A DNA stretch of 64,000 nucleotides from contig JACQAZ010000014.1 in the NCBI GenBank assembly GCA_016194705.1, forward strand, positions 62,001 through 126,000, given 5' to 3'. Positions 8,282 through 17,149 of this stretch are shown one piece after another. The DNA is from Elusimicrobiota bacterium (lineage in GTDB: Bacteria; Elusimicrobiota; Elusimicrobia; UBA1565; UBA9628). Position numbers and translations under genes: made by a program. Numbering within the stretch: position 1 is the first letter of the stretch; each line of letters begins with the position of its first letter. The notes beneath the pieces are model-generated. The model saw nothing but the letters and a program-made list of their open reading frames with translations, did not search any database and was not told where the DNA came from.

Positions 8282-9165
8282 CGGGCGGCGACGGACTGTC
8301 TCGCCCCGGCCGCGCGCAGCAGCGCGGCGATCTCCTCGTATTGATTGAGCTCGGCCAGGAACAGCGCGGTCGTTCCGCCCGAGTTGTTGTTGACGTCGAG
8401 GCCGGGGACGGCGAGCAGAAGCTTGACGGTCTCGAGGCTCTTTGCCTTGACGGCGGACTTGAGCGCGGTCATGCCGTCCTCGTCTTCAGCGTTGACGTTG
8501 GTGCGGGAATCCGCGAGCAGGGCCGCCAGGATCTCGTTGTCCTTGGGCGCGATGAAGAGGCGCACGGCGTGCAGAAGCGGCGTCTTTCCCTCGTAGCCCG
8601 AGGCGTTGGGGTCGGCTCCCAGGCCGAGCAGGTACTTGAACACGTCGGACTTGCCGTTGGCGGCCGCCTCGTTGAGCGGAGTGTCGCCCAGACAGGCCTT
8701 GGCGTCGACGGTGGCGCGATGCGCGACGAGGATCCGTGCGGCTTCCAGGCGCCCGTTGCGGGCCGCCTCGTGCAGCGCCGTGTAGTCGCAAGTCCCCTTG
8801 AAGTCGACCTGCGCGCCCAACTCGAAGAGGGCGTTGATGACGTCGAGGTCGCCGTGCGACGAGACGGCCGTGCTGAGCGGCGTCGCGTGGAATCCGTCGT
8901 AGGCGTTGGGGTTGGCTCCCATGGCGACCAGGCGCCGGATTTCCGCGATGTTGGCGGAGGAGACCGCCGAGAGGAGCTTCTCATCGAGCAGCTTCTGCCG
9001 GGCCTTGGCGGGGTCCCCGGCGTTGGCTTCGAGCAGCGCCCTAAATCCTGCGAAAGAAGCGGCCCAGGACGCGTTCCCGGAGACCGCCCCCTTCTCGAGC
9101 TCGCCGGCGCAGACGAACGCGGCCATGGCGGGTGCGACCAGTGCGGCCAGGACTATCCGTTTCAT
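8278..9165 (-). CDS. Exported ankyrin-repeat protein
   Basis: 295 aa. A signal peptide (MKRIVLAALVAPAMAAFVCAG) is followed by about 40 linking residues and roughly six ankyrin repeats (ATPLSTAVSSHGDLDVINAL, YTALHEAARNGRLEAARIL, DTPLNEAAANGKSDVFKYL and others) to the C-terminus. The repeats imply a periplasmic protein-binding scaffold. A GAGAGG Shine-Dalgarno nine bases before ATG and a good -35/-10 pair upstream indicate that this is the first gene of a two-gene operon with the ACT protein. The ligand is unknown. Confidence 0.88.
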   Translation of the reverse strand: MKRIVLAALVAPAMAAFVCAGELEKGAVSGNASWAASFAGFRALLEANAGDPAKARQKLLDEKLLSAVSSANIAEIRRLVAMGANPNAYDGFHATPLSTAVSSHGDLDVINALFELGAQVDFKGTCDYTALHEAARNGRLEAARILVAHRATVDAKACLGDTPLNEAAANGKSDVFKYLLGLGADPNASGYEGKTPLLHAVRLFIAPKDNEILAALLADSRTNVNAEDEDGMTALKSAVKAKSLETVKLLLAVPGLDVNNNSGGTTALFLAELNQYEEIAALLRAAGARQSVAAR

Positions 9166-9207
9166 CGTGTTTGACCTCTCGGCGCTTCAAGATGGACTTC
9201 CGTCGGG

Positions 9208-9237
9208 ATTCTACACAAAGCGCGCCGGTCCGGTCAA
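9208..9237 (-). promoter_or_regulatory. Promoter of the ankyrin-ACT operon
   Basis: On the minus strand, TTGACC (9237-9232), an 18-base spacer and TAGAAT (9213-9208). This is a near-consensus housekeeping-sigma promoter. The predicted RNA start near 9201 leaves a leader of about 35 bases carrying the Shine-Dalgarno. Confidence 0.65.
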
Positions 9238-9272
9238 CGCAAATCGCCCCCGAACCCGCCGGGGAGGCCGCG

Positions 9273-10097
9273 CTAGGGGGCGGCCAGCGTGCCGATCGAG
9301 TCGCCGCCGTTCTTGATCCAGTCCGCGAACTGCTTCTTGTCGCCGTTGAACACGTCGAGATCGACCTCTCCGTCGATCCCGCCCACCGAACCGTGGAAGG
9401 CGTACTGCCAGAAGGTCCAATTCTTGCCGTCGGGCAGCTTCGGCGCGGGCTCGCGCGGGTAGGCGAACCAGATTGGGTACTTCAAGTCGTCCCCCTCGAA
9501 ATAGGTCCGATAGATGTCTCCGTTGACGTAGAGGATCGGCATCTTGCCGTAGGCCGGCTCGATCTTGCCGATGAAATCGTCCAACTGCTTTCGAAACGCC
9601 GCCTTGGCCGGCCGCTTCGAACAGCTGCCGGAGGGCTCGATGTCGATGGTCGGCGCCATCGCGCCGGCGTCGACCGGGACCGTCCTCAGGAAGTTGTCGG
9701 CTTGGTCTCCCCCCTTCAGGCAAAAGTCCCAAAAGTGATACGCGCCTTTGGCCAGCCCCGCCGCCTCGGCGCCCTTCCAGTTATTGAGAAAGTTCGCGTC
9801 CACGTAGCCGTCGCCCTCGGTCGCCTTGATGAAGACGAAGGAATAGCCCTCCGTCTTGACCTTGTCCCATCGGATCGTCTCTTGATAGTGCGAGACGTCG
9901 AAGCCGCGGACGGGATAGTCCTCGATGGGCGGCTTGCCTTCGGGCGGGCGGCCGCGGGAGGTCTGCAGGAGCAGGGACCCCGCCCGGATCGCGTCGAGCT
10001 GGGCCGCGACCCCGGGCTCCGAGAGAAATTCGACCGCGCCCGCCGGGACGCTTGCGCAGGCGAGCAGAACGGCAAGAGCGATGAACTTCCCCCCCAT
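9273..10097 (-). CDS. Exported GH25-family lysozyme
   Basis: 274 aa. Signal peptide (ALAVLLACASVPAGA), then a glycoside hydrolase family 25 barrel: GFDVSHYQETIRWDKVK carries the first conserved Asp, FVFIKATEGDGYVD the second strand and MAPTIDIEPSGSC the D-x-E catalytic pair. ILYVNGDIYRTYF and WTFWQYAFHGSVGGIDGEVDLD complete the fold. Members cut the MurNAc-GlcNAc bond of peptidoglycan, so this is probably a periplasmic cell-wall hydrolase. The ATG at 10097 lies seven bases after a TATCCT -10, suggesting a leaderless mRNA. A GGAC/GTCC inverted repeat lies 62 bases upstream. Confidence 0.9.
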   Translation of the reverse strand: MGGKFIALAVLLACASVPAGAVEFLSEPGVAAQLDAIRAGSLLLQTSRGRPPEGKPPIEDYPVRGFDVSHYQETIRWDKVKTEGYSFVFIKATEGDGYVDANFLNNWKGAEAAGLAKGAYHFWDFCLKGGDQADNFLRTVPVDAGAMAPTIDIEPSGSCSKRPAKAAFRKQLDDFIGKIEPAYGKMPILYVNGDIYRTYFEGDDLKYPIWFAYPREPAPKLPDGKNWTFWQYAFHGSVGGIDGEVDLDVFNGDKKQFADWIKNGGDSIGTLAAP

Positions 10098-10156
10098 CGC
10101 CCAGAGGATACGCGCAGCCCCGCGGCTTGCCCTGGGTCCTTCGGCCCACGACGGCC

Positions 10157-10170
10157 TAGGACTAAAGTCC
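10157..10170. repeat. Short intergenic inverted repeat, TAGGAC family, copy 1
   Basis: TAGGACTAAAGTCC: GGAC and GTCC arms around four bases, between the GH25 and receiver-CheC genes. Similar sequences occur at 11231-11244 and 43355-43369, always intergenic. Confidence 0.4.
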
Positions 10171-10195
10171 CAGAGAAGAACCGCCGCGAGCGCCG

Positions 10196-11167
10196 CTAGG
10201 CGGGACAGACCAGCGGCATGATGAGCTTGACGAAGCGGGAGTTGAGCAGGACGACGACCACGCAGTCCGACGGCAGCGAGGGCGCGTTCATGCGCGCGCA
10301 GGCCGTGATGAATTTCGGGTCGCCGAGACCGAAGGTCTCGACGGCCTGGCTGATCAGCTCGCCGCTCCCTGCGAATGACATCCGCGGCGCCGAGAGAAAG
10401 CACGACATCTGGCAGGCGTCGACCAGGGCCGTGGAAAGCGCGTTCACCACGATATTGGAGATCTCCGCCGCCGCGCTGCGGTCGAATTCCTCGAGCCCCT
10501 TGCGGATCTGCTCCGCGGGCGGCAAATAGGCCTCGGCGATCGCCGCGGCGCCCTTGCGTGTGAACAGCGTCAGGAAGGCGCCTCCGGGCATGAAGGAGTA
10601 CGCGCCGTAATGTTCGGCGGCGTCCGGGCCCGCGCAGCACTGCGCGCCCAGAGAGACCGTCTCGACCTTCCAGGGAGCGCGAGACATGGCGGCCAGCCTC
10701 TCGGCGCCCTCCGTGGCTCCGCCCGCGATGACCTTGAGAAGGGCTTTGCTGCCCGGCTCGTCGAGCTCGAGACCGGCTGGCGCCGACGAACGGCCCCGCG
10801 AGGGAACCGCGCTCGCCAGCGCGTCGAGCAGCTCCTCCTCGCCGAAGGCCTTGGACAGCATGCCGCAGGCGCCCGCCGCCATGACCTGGTCGCGCACCTT
10901 GCGCTGGGAGTTGGCGGAGACGATCAAGACCTTGGCCCGCGCGTCCTTCTGGCGCAGGGCCTTGAGCACGTCGAGGCCGTCGTCATGGGCCAGCGACAAG
11001 TCCAAGGTCACCACATCGGGCCGGTGGGCCTCGTAAGCCTTCAGCGCCCCCTCCAGGTCCTCGGCCTCGGCCGCGACCTGATGCCCGTGCGATTGGAGGA
11101 TGTGGCGGATCAGGTGGCGGGCGACGTCGTTGTCATCGACGATGAGGACTCTCAAGGGCATTCCCAT
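10196..11167 (-). CDS. Receiver domain fused to a CheC/CheX-like domain
   Basis: 323 aa. Residues 1-125 are a response-regulator receiver: DDND acidic pocket, phospho-acceptor Asp in VVTLDLSLAHDDG, conserved Lys in MLSKAFGEEEL. Residues about 140-323 are a CheC/CheX-like domain (PGGAFLTLFTRKGAAAIA, SAAAEISNIVVNALSTALVD with the conserved E-x2-N). CheC/CheX enzymes dephosphorylate CheY-P, so this chain could carry receiver and phosphatase together. No flagellar or chemotaxis genes are nearby, suggesting use in another output such as type IV pili. The start is ATG 11167 or 11161. The same two domains occur as separate genes at 53786-54708. Confidence 0.85.
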   Translation of the reverse strand: MGMPLRVLIVDDNDVARHLIRHILQSHGHQVAAEAEDLEGALKAYEAHRPDVVTLDLSLAHDDGLDVLKALRQKDARAKVLIVSANSQRKVRDQVMAAGACGMLSKAFGEEELLDALASAVPSRGRSSAPAGLELDEPGSKALLKVIAGGATEGAERLAAMSRAPWKVETVSLGAQCCAGPDAAEHYGAYSFMPGGAFLTLFTRKGAAAIAEAYLPPAEQIRKGLEEFDRSAAAEISNIVVNALSTALVDACQMSCFLSAPRMSFAGSGELISQAVETFGLGDPKFITACARMNAPSLPSDCVVVVLLNSRFVKLIMPLVCPA

Positions 11168-11230
11168 TGTACTCTCTGCGAGATTAGACACTATTAGCGG
11201 ACGCAATACAACCGGACGCGGGGGGCGTCC

Positions 11231-11244
11231 TAGGACCAAGGTCC
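11231..11244. repeat. Short intergenic inverted repeat, TAGGAC family, copy 2
   Basis: TAGGACCAAGGTCC; GGACC and GGTCC arms around AA. It lies between the divergent receiver-CheC and hemolysin III-like genes. Confidence 0.4.
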
Positions 11245-11329
11245 CACCCCCGGCCCCGGTCCGAAGCCTGCCCGTTGCGGAGCTTGACGGCTCTAGCCCT
11301 CGCCCTCCGTAACAGCCATAATAGGGGCG

Positions 11330-12046
11330 ATGATGATCCCTTGGCTCGGGCTGCAGGATCCCGTAGCGAGCCTGACCCACTTCGCCGCCGCCGCCGCCGT
11401 TCTGATCGGCACCTACTTCCTCCTGCGCAAGGGACGCGGCAACAGCCTGCGCGTCGCCTCGCTCCTCCTTTTCAGCGCCTCCCTGCTCTTCCTGTTCTGC
11501 ATGAGCGGGGTCTACCACGGCCTGGGCCCCGGGCCCGCGCGCGCCTTCTTCCGCCGGCTCGACTACGCCGGCATCTGGATCGTGATCGCCGGCTCGGCCA
11601 CGCCGGTCCATCTGCTCCTGCTGCGCGGGCTCTGGCGCTGGGGCTTGACCGCGCTTTTCTGGACCGCCGCGCTGACCTGCCTGTTTCTCTTCGACAGCTA
11701 TCTCTCGACCTTGCCCTACTGGTCGATCGTGCTGGGCTACGTCGGGGTCAGCATGCTCGGCGCGGTGTCGATCTCGCGGATCATCGGCCGGTACGGCTGG
11801 AGAGAGCCCTCGCTGCTGCTGCTGGGCGGGGCCGCTTACGCGGGCGGCGCGATCATCGACGCGGCCGAGGGACCGGTCCTCTGGAACGGCGTGCTGGGCC
11901 CCCACGAGGTGTTCCACATCCTCGTGATCGCCGGCGCCCTGCTGCACTGGCTCTTCATCTACAAGCGCGCCGATCGCCGCCTGCCCTCGCCGCGCGCCGC
12001 CCTGGCGACTCTTCGCTACGCCGTCAAAGGCTCACGCGCCGCGTAA
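11330..12046 (+). CDS. Hemolysin III / PAQR-family membrane protein
   Basis: 238 aa with seven predicted membrane segments. The family's metal-site residues are visible: S-x3-H in MSGVYHGL after the second helix, Asp in RRLDYAGIW and H-x3-H in GPHEVFHILVIAGALLHW near the C-terminus. PAQR/HlyIII proteins are integral membrane enzymes probably with Zn-dependent amidase/ceramidase-like activity; haemolysis itself is not established for most members. ATG 11330 follows a CATAAT element by seven bases, which fits a leaderless transcript. Confidence 0.9.
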   Translation: MMIPWLGLQDPVASLTHFAAAAAVLIGTYFLLRKGRGNSLRVASLLLFSASLLFLFCMSGVYHGLGPGPARAFFRRLDYAGIWIVIAGSATPVHLLLLRGLWRWGLTALFWTAALTCLFLFDSYLSTLPYWSIVLGYVGVSMLGAVSISRIIGRYGWREPSLLLLGGAAYAGGAIIDAAEGPVLWNGVLGPHEVFHILVIAGALLHWLFIYKRADRRLPSPRAALATLRYAVKGSRAA

Positions 12047-12151
12047 AGCGGACTGGCGCGCGGTTGACGCAGCGCGATAGGGCCCTAAATCTGCCCGGCC
12101 CTGGGCCTTTGCGCACTCTCAAGACCAACGGCCTTCCTCTATACTATCCCC

Positions 12152-14365
12152 ATGATCAATCCAATGGCAGTCATCGTCGCGACCGTACTCATGATGGGAT
12201 CCTCGCCCGCGGCGGCCGCGGCGGCCCCGGACGACGAGACCGATTGGACCACCGACATGATCTCCCCTCCGCCGGCCCCGGGGCACCCGGCCCCGGCCCC
12301 GACGACCCCCGAAGGTGGCTTCTCCGACTCGGAACGCATCAGGTTCAGCGAGGGCATGCGCGAGCATGTGCTCGACCAGATCTGCCGCAAAGCCGAGATC
12401 CCCCTGGGCCACACCTTCCCCTTGACCAATTTCGGCGGCGTCGGCGTCGAGGGGGTGCGGCGTCTGCGCGTGCTGCCGGACAACCGCGTGGCGATCCAGG
12501 ACTCCCAGAAGGTCTTCCTCGACCTCGGCCACAATCTGGTCACCGAGCAGATCGGCAAGGAGACGGTCGGCATCTCGGTCGGGGGACATTTCGACGGGAC
12601 CTCGTTCGTCCTGCGGCCCATGCAGACGACCAATTCCTGCGCGGAGATCTGGGACCTGCTCAAGGTCACTCAATCGAAGAGCATCATCCCCTTCAAGGCG
12701 CAGCGCCTGGCGGAGATGGGCGTCGGCGAGCTCTGGAAGCTGCCCGCCGTGCTGACCATCGGGCACTCGGAATCCGCCACCCGGACCTTGCGGGCCGCCG
12801 ACCCGTCCGGGATCACGGAAACGACGACCATCTCGTTCGGCATCGGACAGACGGGAGCCTCCATCATGAGCGTCTACCGCATGTCCGAGGACAAGATGCG
12901 CTTCAGATTGAGGATCTCCCACGCTAGGATCCACAATAAAGGAGGCTCGATCCTCGCGGTCCACCCGGCCATCCACATCTTCTCGGCCCCGGCCGGCATC
13001 CTGATCAAGGTCGTCGACAGCCAGACGACCCGTCTGCTCTCGCATTACCTCACCGAGAACATCGGCATCTTCTTTGCGAGCACCGACGGCCAGCAGCTCA
13101 TGATGGAGTTCATCCTCGACCCGAGAAATCCCGAGGACATGGACGAGCTGGCCTCGGTCCTGCGCGGCGACTTCGTGACCTTGCTCAAGATGGCCAAGCG
13201 CATGGTCACCCTCCAGGCCAACGCCGACAGGGCCCGGAAGGACTTCGGCGAGCTCGAGAAGGAGCACGAAGCCAGATTCAAGCGCCCGGCGAATTTCCCC
13301 GGCCTCGACATCTACCACGCGCAGAGCAGAAACCTGCATCTGATGCTCCCATTCCTTTTCGACCACGTGCGCGCCTCGACCCTGGCCGACGACCGCATCG
13401 TCCGCCTCGACGCGCAGGGCGGAGAGGTTCACATCTACCGCTCCGACAGGAACGTCAACTCCGGCATGATCGACGTTCCCATCAAGGGCCAACTCGTCAA
13501 GCACAACTCCCAACAGAGCGCGCAGAGCTTCGCCTTCAAGGACAAGGACGGCAAGACCACCGAGCCCCAAGCCGTCTACATCCGCCAGGGCGGCTTCCTG
13601 CGCATGGCTTCCGACGAGGTGCGGGGGATCGCCGTCGACGTCAACGAGATCCTGGGGATGGTCGGCGCGCGCGGCGGGGAGCCCAACCCACGCACGAAAC
13701 TCCCGCTCGACAGGATGCTGCCGCCCGAACCGGAGGTCTCGGTCCGTCAGGTCCACGGCCAGGAGACCAGGATATCCCCGACCTACCACGACGGAAGCTT
13801 GACCTTCACTTTGGTCCTCAACGAGAAAGCCGTGGCCGCGATCATCGACGCGTCGGGCGAACTCGTCGCGCGCAGCTTCGCCAACACCTTGATCGACCGC
13901 TGGGACAGGAAGGCGGTCGGCTGGATCCTCGACAACGGCGGGCTGCAGGCGGACGGCAGGCTCGCCGTCGACGGCGCCGCCGTCAAGAAGGAGTTCAGCA
14001 CAGACGACCACGGCGTGCAGTGGCTCCGGGCCCAATGCGAGAAGGCCAGCGAGATCATCAAGGACATCGCCGCCGTGCGCGAGGCCGCCACCCCCGAGGC
14101 CCGCTCCGAGGCCATGGTCCGGCTCATGTCGGGCCGCGGCGAGAGCGACCTGGCCTACGGCGAAATGATGAAGGTGCTCGTCCAGCTCGTCGACCCGCGC
14201 GACGTCACGGCGGACCTCGTCTTCAACGTCAACAAGGAGATCAAGGGCGATCCCAACCTCCACGCCCACATGCTGCTCAAGAGGAACCGACCCGAGAACG
14301 ACGGCCTCAAGCGGGCCGGCGAGGCGAAGAACCGCTTCGCCCAGCCCTCGGAGCTGGTCGACTAA
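12152..14365 (+). CDS. Large exported protein of unknown function
   Basis: 737 aa. Signal peptide (VIVATVLMMGSSPAAAAAA), Pro-rich linker to about residue 55, then a long mixed alpha/beta region with no motif I recognise. A charged helical part lies around residues 345-390 (MVTLQANADRARKDFGELE). The C-terminal ~170 residues include LTFTLVLNEKAVAAIIDASG and end in a hydrophilic tail. No transmembrane segment follows the signal. The ATG lies six bases after a TATACT -10, so the mRNA may be leaderless. The 3' end overlaps the convergent SGNH/TPR gene by 59 bases. Probably periplasmic. Confidence 0.8.
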   Translation: MINPMAVIVATVLMMGSSPAAAAAAPDDETDWTTDMISPPPAPGHPAPAPTTPEGGFSDSERIRFSEGMREHVLDQICRKAEIPLGHTFPLTNFGGVGVEGVRRLRVLPDNRVAIQDSQKVFLDLGHNLVTEQIGKETVGISVGGHFDGTSFVLRPMQTTNSCAEIWDLLKVTQSKSIIPFKAQRLAEMGVGELWKLPAVLTIGHSESATRTLRAADPSGITETTTISFGIGQTGASIMSVYRMSEDKMRFRLRISHARIHNKGGSILAVHPAIHIFSAPAGILIKVVDSQTTRLLSHYLTENIGIFFASTDGQQLMMEFILDPRNPEDMDELASVLRGDFVTLLKMAKRMVTLQANADRARKDFGELEKEHEARFKRPANFPGLDIYHAQSRNLHLMLPFLFDHVRASTLADDRIVRLDAQGGEVHIYRSDRNVNSGMIDVPIKGQLVKHNSQQSAQSFAFKDKDGKTTEPQAVYIRQGGFLRMASDEVRGIAVDVNEILGMVGARGGEPNPRTKLPLDRMLPPEPEVSVRQVHGQETRISPTYHDGSLTFTLVLNEKAVAAIIDASGELVARSFANTLIDRWDRKAVGWILDNGGLQADGRLAVDGAAVKKEFSTDDHGVQWLRAQCEKASEIIKDIAAVREAATPEARSEAMVRLMSGRGESDLAYGEMMKVLVQLVDPRDVTADLVFNVNKEIKGDPNLHAHMLLKRNRPENDGLKRAGEAKNRFAQPSELVD

Positions 14366-15977
14366 GGACTTCGGCCGCGGCGAGGATGTCGTCGCGCCGC
14401 GGGTGGCCCGCCGCGAGGCGGACCGCCTCGCGCAGGCGCCGCTCCCCGAGCGTCCGGCGGCCGCTCAAGAATTGGGCCAGGGCCAGGCTCCAGAGGGCCC
14501 ACGGCTGTTTGGGATCGAGCTCCAAGGAGCGCGAGAAGTCCTTGATCGCCCGGGCGCGCTCTTTGCGCAGCAGCCTGACCTCGCCGAGGTGCCAATGCAG
14601 GCGCGCGAGCAGGACGGCGTCGGGCGCCAAGGGGTCGCCGTGAGTCTGCCTCCGGCGCGCCCTGGTCTGCTCGACGAGAGCGGGAAGGTCTCGAAACCAC
14701 CCGGGGCGTTCCGAGAGCAGGGCGTCCAGATAGAACACCGAGAGCGTCGAGAGCCGGCTGAAGTCGGGCTTGGACAGCTCGACGAGCGCGTAGCTCATGA
14801 TCAGGAAGCCGTCCTCCGCCGTGCCGGGGCCTCCGGGCTTGGGCGCGCAGGCCTTGAGCTTGCGGATGCGCGCGCGGTCCCACGGCAGCGACCGCAGCCT
14901 CGGGCTCTGCCGCAGGGCGCTGACGATCTCGAGGTTGACCAGCCGGTTGAGCCGCGGCTTCCAGTTCTTGCGCTCGTTGAATGTCTCGAGCCCCGGCATG
15001 CGTGGATGCGCCAGGGCGCGGAACATGCGGTCGGCTTCCACGACGATCCCCCCTTCCCGCTTGACGACGCTGCGGATGGCCTCCTGCCCCGCGGCCCCGC
15101 ACATCGCGGTGCGGTCGAACCGGGCCGTCCGTTCGAAGGACTTGCGCGCCTGAGCCCAGAGGCCGAGCCGTTCCTCGCAGCGCGCGATGAAGCCCCAGGT
15201 GAAAGCCTTCTCGTCGCCGCCGCGCGCGCCTGCCAGCGACTCCCTCCAGAGGCGCCGCGCCCCTCGATGGTCGCCGCGCAGGAAGCGGAGCCAGCCCGGC
15301 AGGAATCGGGCGTCGTGCAGGGTCCGGCCGACCTCGGCGGGCTCGCGGTAATTGCGCGGAGGCACGACGACGGCCGCTTCGACGCCGCGCGCCCGCGCGC
15401 GGCGGACGTTCTCGGCGAGATTGCGCGCGAAGGCCGCGTCGCGCGCGTCGGCGATCGCGTCGGAATCACCGCCGCGGGTCCCGGGAGCGGCCCCGAGCGT
15501 CTTGAGACGCGCGCGGTAGGCCGCGATCGCTTTGCGCCTCGCCCGCGCGTCGTCGACCCAGATCGGGACCGGCACGGCGTCGATGCCTTCGTAGTGTCCG
15601 GTCAGGAAGACGAGCAGGTCCGGGGCGTACTCGAGGACCTCGGCCTCGAGAAGCGCCTCGCGGAAGGTGTCGTAGCCCATCATGCCGCAGTTGAGCGTCT
15701 CGACGCTCAGCGAGGGCAGCGCCTCCTGCAGCGCGGCGCCGAGATCTCCCGGCCCCTGCTCCTCGTGCAGCAGCTTGGCGATCGAGCCCCCGAGCACGAA
15801 GACCCGGAACGTTCCCCGGGCTTTGACGGCCGGGAAGGAGGAGGCAAACGCGCCGGGCCGGTCGCTGCGGAGCCAGCCGGGACGGTCCGGATCGGCGACG
15901 AAGAAGGGCCGCCAGATGTCCTCGCAGTAGTATCGCCGCGACCAAGCGTCCGCCGTCGCCGCCGCGCCGATCGTCAC
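14307..15977 (-). CDS. SGNH-hydrolase-like protein with C-terminal TPR segment
   Basis: 556 aa. The start GTG at 15977 overlaps the upstream stop as GTGA. Residues 50-200 look like an SGNH/GDSL hydrolase: block I VFVLGGSIAK (GGS in place of GDS), block II NCGMMGYDTFREALLEAE and block III LVFLTGHYEG, where related proteins usually have GHNE. The conserved Asn is thus replaced by Tyr, so activity is uncertain. Residues about 470-545 form TPR-like helices (RARAIKDFSRSLELDPKQPW). It is the third gene of an operon with two DUF4932-like proteins. No signal peptide is seen at this start, although some neighbours are exported. Confidence 0.7.
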   Translation of the reverse strand: MTIGAAATADAWSRRYYCEDIWRPFFVADPDRPGWLRSDRPGAFASSFPAVKARGTFRVFVLGGSIAKLLHEEQGPGDLGAALQEALPSLSVETLNCGMMGYDTFREALLEAEVLEYAPDLLVFLTGHYEGIDAVPVPIWVDDARARRKAIAAYRARLKTLGAAPGTRGGDSDAIADARDAAFARNLAENVRRARARGVEAAVVVPPRNYREPAEVGRTLHDARFLPGWLRFLRGDHRGARRLWRESLAGARGGDEKAFTWGFIARCEERLGLWAQARKSFERTARFDRTAMCGAAGQEAIRSVVKREGGIVVEADRMFRALAHPRMPGLETFNERKNWKPRLNRLVNLEIVSALRQSPRLRSLPWDRARIRKLKACAPKPGGPGTAEDGFLIMSYALVELSKPDFSRLSTLSVFYLDALLSERPGWFRDLPALVEQTRARRRQTHGDPLAPDAVLLARLHWHLGEVRLLRKERARAIKDFSRSLELDPKQPWALWSLALAQFLSGRRTLGERRLREAVRLAAGHPRRDDILAAAEVLSRPAPRAGRSGSSPRRPA

Positions 15978-17149
15978 CGGAGGGGGCGCGCTCCGAGGAG
16001 CCTGTCGCGCACCGAGGACTTGAAAAAGTCCGCGGCCGACCGGATCGGAAGATCCGCCGGCACCGACAGCTTGACCGGCGGCGCGCCGGGGAAGGCGAGC
16101 TCGTGAAAGACGCTGAACAGACGCGGATAAAAGTCCCACAGCGTCGGGTAGAGGTCGCGGTGGAGGTCGTATTCGTCGAGGCGGTCCGACAAGGCCCTCG
16201 CATAGCGGGCGAACAGCTTGTCCGACGAGTCGTCCTCCTCGTATCTCTTCAGGCCGGGCGCGGCTTTCTTGTTGAGATGCTTGACGATGGCCGAAACGAG
16301 GTAGCTCTTCGTGCAAGTCGGGTTGTAGGCCCGGCAGCGCTCGACCGCCGGCCCGTAGAACGCCGCCGGATCGGCGATGTTGAGCCTTTCGAAATAATAG
16401 AAGCTCGGATCGATGAAGACATACAGGGGTTCATACCACACCATATTGGAAAACGGAGCGGGGGCGGCGCCGGGCCGAGCGAGGATGAACTCGCGGGCCA
16501 TGGTCTCGACCTCGAAGGCCGAGGTCCCGCTGCCGGCCAAGACCACGGGGTCCGGATACGGGACGACGTAGGACTGCTCGTCGGCGAGCAGAAGGGGCAG
16601 GACGTAGTGCGTCCGGCTCTTGAGGCCCACGCCGAGATAGCCTTCGATCGCCCCGATGGGATCGACGCCCCCCAGCGTGCTTCTTGCCGAGTCCTCGAGC
16701 CTCCGATAGAATTCGCCGTTGTCGCGGTAGAAGCCCATGAAATCGGAGAGCGCGGAGAAATCCCTGAGCTCCCAAAGGAAGCGCTGCATGTCTTCATTCT
16801 CGCTTTTGCCTTCCAGATGCGGGACGTCGAAGGACCGATCCTTGAGTTCGAGCGCCGGCGGAGCGGAGTAGTAGAACAGGACGATGGCGCAGATGTCCTC
16901 CCGCGGCCTGTTCGAGACCATATCCCGATACAGCATGACGGCGGGGTGCTCCCTCAGCGCCCCGAAGCGCCGCTCGACGCGCTGGGCGTACTCCTCCAGG
17001 CCGGGATCGCGGGGGCTGCGTCCGGCGAGGTGATCGATGACGCCGAGAAGTTCGATGCGCGGATCGACCTTGAAATCAAACGGCGGCCGGAGCTCCGCCG
17101 CGGCCGCGGCGGACGCCCACGAGAACAGCAGGACCGCGCTCAGCATCAT
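15974..17149 (-). CDS. Exported DUF4932-like protein
   Basis: 391 aa. Signal peptide (MMLSAVLLFSWASAAAAAE), then FKVDPRIELLGVIDHLAG, the hallmark opening of the DUF4932 family, followed by blocks shared with the first part of the larger neighbour at 17146-19842 (ELRDFSALSDFMGFYRDN against ELRDFAGRSKFMDFFAAH). A FHELAF motif occurs near the C-terminus, but no full metalloprotease signature is seen. The ATG overlaps the upstream TGA (ATGA), so the two paralogues are co-translated. Function unknown; probably periplasmic. Confidence 0.72.
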   Translation of the reverse strand: MMLSAVLLFSWASAAAAAELRPPFDFKVDPRIELLGVIDHLAGRSPRDPGLEEYAQRVERRFGALREHPAVMLYRDMVSNRPREDICAIVLFYYSAPPALELKDRSFDVPHLEGKSENEDMQRFLWELRDFSALSDFMGFYRDNGEFYRRLEDSARSTLGGVDPIGAIEGYLGVGLKSRTHYVLPLLLADEQSYVVPYPDPVVLAGSGTSAFEVETMAREFILARPGAAPAPFSNMVWYEPLYVFIDPSFYYFERLNIADPAAFYGPAVERCRAYNPTCTKSYLVSAIVKHLNKKAAPGLKRYEEDDSSDKLFARYARALSDRLDEYDLHRDLYPTLWDFYPRLFSVFHELAFPGAPPVKLSVPADLPIRSAADFFKSSVRDRLLGARPLR

